A stretch of 9,253 nucleotides of DNA from Verrucomicrobia bacterium UBA6354. GTDB taxonomy: Bacteria > Verrucomicrobiota > Kiritimatiellia > RFP12 > UBA1067. Positions within the stretch are counted from its first letter, which is position 1. Each line of letters begins with the position of its first letter. A program made the translations under genes and the position numbers. The notes under the pieces are model-generated. The model was not told where the DNA came from and made no database searches. It was given only the letters and a program-made list of their open reading frames with translations. Location: positions 13,022 to 22,274 of the forward strand of contig DJRS01000045.1 in the NCBI GenBank assembly GCA_002440145.1. The letters are read 5' to 3'. Below are positions 1 through 5,042 of the stretch, in pieces.

Positions 1-42
1 ACTTTACCCCTCCCTGACCCCCGATTCCCGACTTTCCCCCCG

Positions 43-72
43 ACCGCGGCATGTCCATTTTGCCGCGGTTTT
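43..72 (+). terminator. Rho-independent terminator for an upstream plus-strand gene
   Basis: A perfect 9-base-pair stem (ACCGCGGCA at 43-51 with TGCCGCGGT at 61-69) encloses a 9-base loop. It is followed at once by TTTT and, after CGCG, by a second run of five T. This is the classic intrinsic terminator layout read on the plus strand. No reading frame in the window ends just before it, so it probably closes a plus-strand gene or operon lying to the left of base 1. The minus strand has no matching T-run, so it does not serve the minus-strand operon. Confidence 0.75.
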
Positions 73-82
73 CGCGTTTTTG

Positions 83-124
83 ACCACTTATAAAACTTTT
101 TTTAAGAAAATGCAAAAAAGTGGT
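83..124. repeat. AT-rich inverted repeat, ACCACTT/AAGTGGT
   Basis: The 7-base arms ACCACTT (83-89) and AAGTGGT (118-124) are exact reverse complements separated by 28 very AT-rich bases. The site lies between the terminator at 43-72 and the promoter at 131-159, just upstream of the -35 box. It could be an operator or activator site, or a weak hairpin. The AT richness stands out against the GC-rich surroundings. No known regulator motif was recognised. Confidence 0.4.
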
Positions 125-130
125 AGTACT

Positions 131-159
131 TTGACCCTCTGCTGGTAAGTATATATATA
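131..159 (+). promoter_or_regulatory. Putative sigma-70-type promoter, plus strand
   Basis: TTGACC (131-136) matches the -35 consensus at five of six positions. It is followed by a 17-base spacer and TATATA (154-159) inside an AT run. The expected start of transcription is near 166, giving a leader of about 83 bases before the ATG at 250. The leader has a purine-rich segment but no riboswitch fold that I recognise. Transcription from here would run towards the convergent mgtC-like gene. Confidence 0.55.
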
Positions 160-249
160 TGGGGGGACGTGATGTTTCTCTACGGGAGGCGGGAGTCCGC
201 GGAACGTTTCACAGACGAAAGAACCTGAAATACAGAAAGGAACCAAACA

Positions 250-540
250 ATGAAGAAGCAAACCCAGATCGCGCCGGAACAGAAGAAGGACCTCAAGGCC
301 TTTTCACGGACGCGGACTGAGGCAAACAAACGCCGCCACCGTTCCGGCGCGACGGCGCAACCGGGTCGCATGACCCGGTATCGCCCTTGCGCCGCACAGG
401 CACCGCCCTCCCGGCGCACGAAAATTTCCTCACGCAAAGGCACGCGGCGACACGCAGAGAAACAACACCTCTGCGTTCTCTGCGCTCTCTGCGTGAGATA
501 TTTCGTCCTCCCTCTCTGCGTTCGCGGCGTCCCGGCGTGA
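250..540 (+). CDS. Small plus-strand reading frame, possibly a gene start broken by repeats
   Basis: I do not recognise this 96-residue product. In its favour, a good promoter lies at 131-159, an AAAGGA ribosome binding site lies at 236-241 eight bases before the ATG, and the first 18 or so codons (MKKQTQIAPEQKKDLKAF) look like an ordinary hydrophilic protein start. Against it, from about codon 25 the product is arginine- and cysteine-rich and lies entirely over two repeat elements (341-394 and 419-549), so its second half is what translated repeat DNA looks like. It has no membrane segment or known domain. The simplest reading is a true start region whose original downstream sequence was replaced or interrupted by repeats. 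A real short peptide gene, or an entirely non-coding transcript, remain possible. Confidence 0.3.
   Translation: MKKQTQIAPEQKKDLKAFSRTRTEANKRRHRSGATAQPGRMTRYRPCAAQAPPSRRTKISSRKGTRRHAEKQHLCVLCALCVRYFVLPLCVRGVPA
341..394. repeat. GC-rich hairpin repeat related to the right-end repeat
   Basis: The core is ACCGGGTC (360-367), the loop GCAT, and GACCCGGT (372-379). An outer arm pair, CGGCGCAA (353-360) and TTGCGCCG (387-394), extends the stem around an 8-base bulge. Two blocks, GTTCCGGCGC (341-350) and CGGTATCGCC (376-385), recur in the same order at 9218-9239. There they are separated by only 2 bases, whereas here the core hairpin lies between them. This points to a dispersed, REP-like palindromic element. 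Confidence 0.55.
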
Positions 541-549
541 GATATTTCG
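419..549. repeat. CTCTGCGT-type intergenic repeat with inverted and direct copies
   Basis: GCGTGAGATATTTCG occurs at 491-505 and again at 535-549, 44 bases apart. An imperfect inverted copy occurs at 419-435. CTCACGCA (429-436) pairs with TGCGTGAG (490-497), and CGCAGAG pairs with CTCTGCG inside it, so the segment can fold into a long imperfect hairpin. Text of the kind 'ctctgcgttctctgcgctctctgcgtgag' is familiar to me as a dispersed intergenic repeat in many unrelated bacterial genomes, often translated into spurious small ORFs. It begins 6 bases downstream of the mgtC-like stop codon and could shape the end of that transcript. Confidence 0.6.
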
Positions 550-554
550 GCGCG

Positions 555-1001
555 CTAGGCCTCTTCAGGCGGTTCGTCGGGCGTGGCGTCTCTCTTGAGT
601 TTGTTGACGAGCACGTCGAACGCTTCGAGTCCAACCAGGGCAAAGATCGTCGTCGCAAGGCTGACCATGTAGAGTCCGGCGGCGACGGCCATGCCGATTC
701 CGGCCGAGACCCAGATGCCCGCGGCGGTCGTGAGGCCGTGCACGGCATGCTTCTGGACGATGATCGCGCCCGCGCCCAGGAAGCCGATTCCGCTCACGAT
801 CTGGGAGGCGACGCGCGAGGGATCGCCCACGCCGCCGAAGCCGTCGCGCGAGACGATCATCATCAACGCCGCGCCAAGCGCCACGAGCAGGTGGGTGCGC
901 ACGCCGGCGACTTTCGCGCGGTATTCGCGTTCCGCCCCGATGAGACCGCCCAGAAGCGCCGCGAGCGCCAAGCGCAGGATGAGTTCGCCCGTACTTTCCA
1001 T
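555..1001 (-). CDS. MgtC/SapB family membrane protein, short form
   Basis: The 148-residue protein carries the MgtC/SapB N-terminal domain. Residues 21-45 read GAEREYRAKVAGVRTH then LLVALGAAL, the family signature. SGIGFLGAGAII (70-81) and GLTTAAGIWVSAGIGMA (89-105) are the other conserved blocks. About five hydrophobic segments are visible (near 6-22, 36-51, 66-82, 92-110 and 112-131), followed by a short acidic, proline-rich tail. It lacks the C-terminal cytoplasmic ACT-like domain of Salmonella MgtC, so it belongs to the short SapB-like type. MgtC relatives are inner-membrane proteins linked to survival in low magnesium and acid, and in pathogens to inhibition of ATP synthase. The role of short environmental forms is poorly defined. 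The start is preceded by GGGAGG about 11 bases upstream. It lies 17 bases after the glycosyltransferase stop and is probably the last gene of the operon. Confidence 0.9.
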   Translation of the reverse strand: MESTGELILRLALAALLGGLIGAEREYRAKVAGVRTHLLVALGAALMMIVSRDGFGGVGDPSRVASQIVSGIGFLGAGAIIVQKHAVHGLTTAAGIWVSAGIGMAVAAGLYMVSLATTIFALVGLEAFDVLVNKLKRDATPDEPPEEA

Positions 1002-1018
1002 GGGTTCGTCTGCCTCCC

Positions 1019-2050
1019 TCAGGCGCGATAGACCTCGCCCGCCCACTCGTAGGGTTCCGTGTACGGCTCGCCCCAGAGCGTCTCGAGCATGAACTTCAAG
1101 GTCCGCGCGCCCGAGAAGAGCCGGTGGTAGCGCTCCCGCCCGGCGTGCGCCACTTTCCGCCGCGCCGCATCGTGCGCGTGGTACCAGAGGATCTTTTCCG
1201 CCAAATCGCCCGGCTCGGACCAGTAGACGCATTCGTCGGACGAGAAGAAGTCCTGCATGCGTCCCTTGTCGGAAAGAAACGTCAAAATGCCGTAGCCCAT
1301 CAGATGCGCGATGCGGTCCGACGAATACCACTTGTCGCCTTCGCGGCGGTTCAGGTTGACGGACATCTTGGAGCTCGCCAGAACCTCTTCGTAGGCCGCG
1401 CCCCAGATGGACGGCTTGTCCATCCCGTAGAAGTCGAACGCGAGGCGTCCGGCCAGACGCGCCTGGAGGAAGCGCACCGTCTCCATGCGTGGGTCGCCCG
1501 GGCGCGGATTGCCCGCGTAGAAGAAGTCGCGCGCGAACGCCGCGGCGTCCTTGAGCGAATTGTCCTGGTTCTCCATGGAGGGGTCGGACGGATTGGGCAT
1601 GTAGGCGACGACGTTGCGTCCGGTCGCCCAGGTTCTGAGGTCGGGTCCGGCGGTCGTCACGAAAAGAGCGTCGCAGACGTGCTTGCGCCGCTCGATCTGC
1701 GCCCGCGTGCCGGGCTGCCAGATCGGATCCACGTTGAAATGCGCGATCTTCACGCCCGGCAGCGCGCGGCGGATCTCCTCCAGCGTCTCGTTCGTCACGT
1801 AGTCGCAGTGGCCCAGCAAAACCACGTCCGGACGGAAGTTCCGGGCGGTCTTCACGAGCTTGCGGTTGGCGATGACACCACCCAGCGGGCGTATCCCCAG
1901 CGGCGCGAGCAGACGCGCCATGTCGCGGTCCGAGAACTCGCAGAAGCGGAAGTTGTTCCGCACGCAGCCGCACATCAGCTTGCGTCCGGGCCCCATGCGC
2001 AGATTGCCGTAGCGGCGGATCATCAGATTGTCTATCAGTAGGACGCGCAT
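1019..2050 (-). CDS. CgeB-like glycosyltransferase (GT group 1, GT-B type)
   Basis: The 343-residue protein starts MRVLLIDN, a Rossmann-type first strand. An N-terminal half follows with FRPDVVLLGHCDYVT (72-86) and KIAHFNVDPIW (101-111), typical of the receptor side of CgeB/DUF3880-type glycosyltransferases. The C-terminal half has KMSVNLNRREGDKWYSSDRI (228-247) and then AHLMGYGILTFLSDKG (248-263). This matches the 'small VNLN... R..E.MAcG..lLt' region of the Glyco_trans_1_2 family that binds the nucleotide-sugar donor. It has no signal peptide or membrane segment, so it is probably cytoplasmic or membrane-associated. It presumably transfers a sugar to a glycan or protein; donor and acceptor cannot be read from the sequence. 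The ATG at 2050 lies 16 bases inside the end of cvpA and has only a weak ribosome site, suggesting coupled translation. The phosphomannomutase upstream could supply its donor precursor. Confidence 0.75.
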   Translation of the reverse strand: MRVLLIDNLMIRRYGNLRMGPGRKLMCGCVRNNFRFCEFSDRDMARLLAPLGIRPLGGVIANRKLVKTARNFRPDVVLLGHCDYVTNETLEEIRRALPGVKIAHFNVDPIWQPGTRAQIERRKHVCDALFVTTAGPDLRTWATGRNVVAYMPNPSDPSMENQDNSLKDAAAFARDFFYAGNPRPGDPRMETVRFLQARLAGRLAFDFYGMDKPSIWGAAYEEVLASSKMSVNLNRREGDKWYSSDRIAHLMGYGILTFLSDKGRMQDFFSSDECVYWSEPGDLAEKILWYHAHDAARRKVAHAGRERYHRLFSGARTLKFMLETLWGEPYTEPYEWAGEVYRA

Positions 2051-2463
2051 GGCTGGGACGTTTCGGCTCCAATATACGACTGCGCGAGGCGGACGATGGC
2101 GGAGACATCGGCCCCGAACCCCAGGTGCGCCAGAAAAACCACGGCGAGCAACACGGCCAGCACGCCCGCAAAAAGCCCCAGAATGGCGTCCGAGGGTTGC
2201 GCGAGAAGCCCGTTGACGAGCTTCTTCACGATCAGGCGGGCGATTCCATAGGCCAGCAGCGCACAAACGAACGCCGCCAGCCCCCGCGCCCAGGCGTTTT
2301 CCAGGAACGCCGCGCCGTGGATCCAGGCGGCGTACCCGCCCGCAAGCGCGGCGAACACCGCCACAAAGAACGCCAGAGTCCCCGAGAGCCCGCGAAAAAG
2401 CCCCGTCAGCGCGCACACGGCGGCGAGCGCGAGAAGAACGTAGTCGGCGGGCAGCAATTCCAT
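2035..2463 (-). CDS. CvpA family membrane protein
   Basis: This 142-residue integral membrane protein has four predicted hydrophobic segments near residues 8-22, 27-48, 60-79 and 93-113. The start (ADYVLLALAAVCALTGLFRGL) has the D...G..RG pattern of the CvpA (colicin V production) family. PSDAILGLFAGVLAVLL (90-106) matches the conserved 'L(N/D)..LG...G' entry to its last membrane helix. Family members have been linked to colicin V export and to envelope stress tolerance, but no biochemical activity is established. The ATG has a strong GGGGA ribosome site 7 bases upstream and sits 12 bases after the TPR lipoprotein stop. The 3' end overlaps the glycosyltransferase start by 16 bases. Confidence 0.8.
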   Translation of the reverse strand: MELLPADYVLLALAAVCALTGLFRGLSGTLAFFVAVFAALAGGYAAWIHGAAFLENAWARGLAAFVCALLAYGIARLIVKKLVNGLLAQPSDAILGLFAGVLAVLLAVVFLAHLGFGADVSAIVRLAQSYIGAETSQPCASY

Positions 2464-2475
2464 GCAGGCGTCCCC

Positions 2476-3654
2476 TCAGAGCGTCTCAAGATAGTTCCGG
2501 TAGCCCTGGTAGACCGCGACGACCTTCGCCTGGCCGGCCTTGCGCGCCGCCCGTATGAGCCCGTCCGCCGCCGCCTTGTCCGTCGGGCGCACCGCCAGGG
2601 CGCGCGAATAGATCTCGACCGCGGCGGAATAGTGGCCCGTCTTCAACGCCATTTCGCCCGCTTCCAGAAACGTTTTGAAGGCGGACGCGTTCAATTCGCA
2701 CGCGAGGCGGTAGTACTTGTAGCTCTCGGCCTGCCCCGTCTTGCGAAGATCCGTCTTCGCCCACGTGCGCGCCAAGCCCAGCGCCGCCGGATAGCTCGCA
2801 GGGTCCGCCTTCAGCGCGTCCGCATAGCGCAGTTTCGCCGTCTTGAAGTGGCCGCGTTTCCAGGCCGCGGCGGCTTTCTGGAGCGCCGCGGCGCAGGCAT
2901 CGCTGTCCCGCCCCGACATGCCCGCACGGCTCACCAGCGCAGCGTTCATCGCTTCGCGCAATTCGGGCAGGATGTTCCGGCGGACGTTCTGCACGCGCTT
3001 GCCCGTCAGTTCGCCCGCCTTCGTCTCGAGCCGCACGAAGACGTCGAACTGCTCTTGCGCGAGCTCCTTGTAATCGTAGAAATCACGGTACAGAAGCCCC
3101 AGGTGATAGTAGGCCGACGCGTTCCGCCCGTCCAAGCGGATGGCCCGGAAGAAGCAGATCCGCGCCTTGTCCCGCGCGACGCCGGCACGGGCATCCCGCG
3201 CCTCGGCCATCGCCAGCACGCCTAGCCCCGTCCAGCCGAGGGAACGGACCTGTTTCGTGTAGGACGCACCGTCCGCCAGAAGCGCGAAGCATTTCTGCGC
3301 CAGCTTGCGGTCGCCCGTCGCATACGCCACATGGGCCGAAACCTGCAGAACGTCCGCATCCGCCGGCGCGAGGACACGCGCATTGGCGATCAGGCGCGCG
3401 GCTTCGTCCTTCGCGCCCAGGGCCAGATTCGCGCGCGCCCCATTCACGAGCGCGTCCACGTTGTCCGGTGCCAGGACCAGCGAGGCGGCGTAGAGTCCGG
3501 CCGCCTTGCGGTTGTCGCCCGCCGCACGCGCCGCGTCCGCGGCGGTCCGCTCGCGCGAGCCGTCTTTGGGCGCGCAGCCGGCCAACCCGGCGCACAGGGA
3601 CAGGAGGAGGGCGCAGAGCCCGCTAGGCGCGGATTTCAGCCAGGAATTCGTCAC
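2476..3654 (-). CDS. TPR-repeat lipoprotein
   Basis: The 392-residue protein has a short lipoprotein signal: K7, a hydrophobic stretch 11-25, and the lipobox LAGC at 24-27, so C27 should be lipidated and the protein anchored to a membrane facing the periplasm. Helical repeats of TPR type follow. Clear units are near 40-66, 67-97, 101-127, 178-211 (ASAYYHLGLLYRDFYDYKELA), 261-285 (AAAAWKRGHFKTAKLRYADALK), 285-320 and 326-372 (FLEAGEMALKTGHYSAAVEIYSRALAVRPTD). Such scaffolds bind other proteins, and a role in envelope assembly is an inference from context. The start codon is GTG, chosen because GGAGG lies 6 bases upstream and a proper signal sequence follows. The first 32 bases overlap the end of the mutase gene. 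Confidence 0.8.
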   Translation of the reverse strand: MTNSWLKSAPSGLCALLLSLCAGLAGCAPKDGSRERTAADAARAAGDNRKAAGLYAASLVLAPDNVDALVNGARANLALGAKDEAARLIANARVLAPADADVLQVSAHVAYATGDRKLAQKCFALLADGASYTKQVRSLGWTGLGVLAMAEARDARAGVARDKARICFFRAIRLDGRNASAYYHLGLLYRDFYDYKELAQEQFDVFVRLETKAGELTGKRVQNVRRNILPELREAMNAALVSRAGMSGRDSDACAAALQKAAAAWKRGHFKTAKLRYADALKADPASYPAALGLARTWAKTDLRKTGQAESYKYYRLACELNASAFKTFLEAGEMALKTGHYSAAVEIYSRALAVRPTDKAAADGLIRAARKAGQAKVVAVYQGYRNYLETL

Positions 3655-4966
3655 GCTTTGCCTCCATGATTTCTTTTGTGCGGCCTTCCAGGTTCAAGCG
3701 GACGAGCGGTTCCGTGTTGCTCATGCGGACGTTTGCCCACCAGCCTTCCGTCTCCCAGGCGTCGACAGAAACGCCGTCCAGTTCGAAGACTTTCGCCTTG
3801 TTCTCCCACGCGGCCTTGATGCCCGCGAGCACCTCCGCCGGCGGACGCACCGTCTTCGAGTTGATTTCGCCCGATTGCACGTACTTGCGGAGCGGCTTCA
3901 CGAGTTCGGAGAGCGGCTTGTCGCTCTTGGAGACGATGTTCGCGAGCGCAAAGGTCGCCATGGACGACGATTCGGCGGTGAAATTCGCCTTGAAGTAGTA
4001 GTGGCCCGACAGTTCGCCGGCGAAAATCGCGTCGTTCGCGCGCATCTGCGCCTTGATGAAGGAGTGGCCCACGCGGGACATCATCGGCTTGCCGCCCGCC
4101 GCGGCGATGACTTCCTCGCAGACGCGCGACGAACGCAGGTCGTAGAGGCAGGTCGCGCCGGGATGCGTCGTGAGCAAGTCGCGCGCGATGAGCGCCGTCA
4201 CGAAGTCCATCGGGATGATCTCGCCCTTCTCGTCCAGGAAGCCGGCGCGGTCCGCGTCCCCGTCGAAGGCGACGCCGAAAGCGTACTTGCCCGGGTTCGC
4301 CCGCAGGAGGGTCTGCAGGTCCTTCAGGGTCTCGTGCTCGAGCGGGTTGGCGTTGTGGTTCGGGAAGTTGCCGTCGTACTCGCCATAGAGCGCGTCGTAT
4401 GTGATCGCGCTACCCTTGAACGCGACGCTTTCGGCGATGCCCATGCCGTTGGCGAAGTCGAACGCCAGGTGGAGCGGATGCGCCAGGTGGGCGAATTCCT
4501 GCACGTGCGCCGCGTACGCCGCCGAGACGTCCGTCTTCGTCAGCTCGCCCACGCCCCGCGGCGGTTCGTTCTCGGGCATTTCGGCCACCATCTTCTCGAT
4601 GTCCTTGATGCCCGTCGCGCCCGAAATCGGCACGGCGTCCGCGCGGCAGAGCTTGCAGCCGTTCCATTCGCGCGTGTTGTGGGAGGCGGTGATCATGACC
4701 GAGCCGTCCACCTTGAGCGTGCCGTTGGCGAAGTAGCTCATCGGCGTGGAAGCGAGCCCGATGTCGACGACGTCGCATCCCTCGTCCAGGACGCCCTTCG
4801 TGAACGCGGCGAACAGCGCATCGCCCGACGTGCGGCAATCCCGCGCCACGACGATCTTCTTCGCCCCGATGAAACGCACGTACGCGCGCGCTATCTTGTA
4901 GAAAATATCGTCCGTCAGATCTTTTCCGTAGATGCCGCGGATGTCGTACGCCTTGAAAATGCCCAT
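3623..4966 (-). CDS. manB: Phosphomannomutase/phosphoglucomutase
   Basis: The enzyme is a 447-residue alpha-D-phosphohexomutase, full length for the bacterial PMM/PGM (AlgC/ManB) type. It interconverts mannose-6-P and mannose-1-P, and often the glucose equivalents, feeding GDP-mannose or UDP-glucose synthesis in the cytoplasm. Visible motifs in order are YDIRG (7-11), RDCRTSG (42-48), the active loop TASHN (93-97) with S95 as the phosphoserine, DGDADR (235-240) as the magnesium site, GELSGHYYF (317-325) for sugar specificity, and RMSNTEPLVRLN (414-425) as the phosphate-binding loop. GE(L/M)SGH is the form seen in PMM/PGM rather than phosphoglucosamine mutase. The active loop is unusual: T98 replaces the usual proline of TASHNP. 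The start has AAGGA 11 bases upstream and a candidate promoter at about 5003. It is the first gene of the left cluster. Whether it uses mannose, glucose or both is inference. Confidence 0.92.
   Translation of the reverse strand: MGIFKAYDIRGIYGKDLTDDIFYKIARAYVRFIGAKKIVVARDCRTSGDALFAAFTKGVLDEGCDVVDIGLASTPMSYFANGTLKVDGSVMITASHNTREWNGCKLCRADAVPISGATGIKDIEKMVAEMPENEPPRGVGELTKTDVSAAYAAHVQEFAHLAHPLHLAFDFANGMGIAESVAFKGSAITYDALYGEYDGNFPNHNANPLEHETLKDLQTLLRANPGKYAFGVAFDGDADRAGFLDEKGEIIPMDFVTALIARDLLTTHPGATCLYDLRSSRVCEEVIAAAGGKPMMSRVGHSFIKAQMRANDAIFAGELSGHYYFKANFTAESSSMATFALANIVSKSDKPLSELVKPLRKYVQSGEINSKTVRPPAEVLAGIKAAWENKAKVFELDGVSVDAWETEGWWANVRMSNTEPLVRLNLEGRTKEIMEAKRDEFLAEIRA
3661..3665 (-). promoter_or_regulatory. 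Ribosome binding site deciding the GTG start of the TPR lipoprotein
   Basis: Read on the minus strand, GGAGG is followed by 6 bases and GTG (3654-3652). It lies wholly inside the coding sequence of the phosphomannomutase, about 40 bases before that gene's stop. The ideal spacing and the signal peptide starting at this GTG support initiation here. Confidence 0.7.
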
Positions 4967-4977
4967 TTTTCTTTCTT

Positions 4978-5011
4978 TCCTTTCTAGAGTGCCATTCCCT
5001 ATATTTTACCA
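4978..5011 (-). promoter_or_regulatory. Candidate extended -10 promoter and RBS of the manB cluster
   Basis: Read on the minus strand, TGGTAAAAT (5011-5003) is an extended -10 box of the TGnTAnAAT kind. AAGGA (4982-4978) lies 11 bases before the manB ATG. The hexamer 17 bases upstream of the -10 (TGGAAA) is a poor -35 box, as is usual for extended -10 promoters. The 76-base gap between the phytase-like gene and manB shows no clear terminator, so readthrough from the right cluster is possible. Confidence 0.45.
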
Positions 5012-5042
5012 AAATCGGGGCGCATTTTCCACCTCTCTTTCG

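Noticed and set aside
166..249. Riboswitch in the leader of the small plus-strand frame.
   Set aside because: Only short pairings (GTGA/TCAC and a CCGCGG palindrome) were found, and no known aptamer pattern was recognised.
1124..2041. A 305-codon plus-strand frame opposite the glycosyltransferase.
   Set aside because: It has the same mirror-frame character (Arg/Val/His-rich, no domain), while the minus strand carries glycosyltransferase motifs.
3506..4987. A 493-codon open frame on the plus strand opposite the phosphomannomutase gene.
   Set aside because: It is antisense to an unmistakable enzyme gene. Its product is arginine/valine/histidine-rich without a fold, as expected from a GC-rich third-position bias read in reverse.
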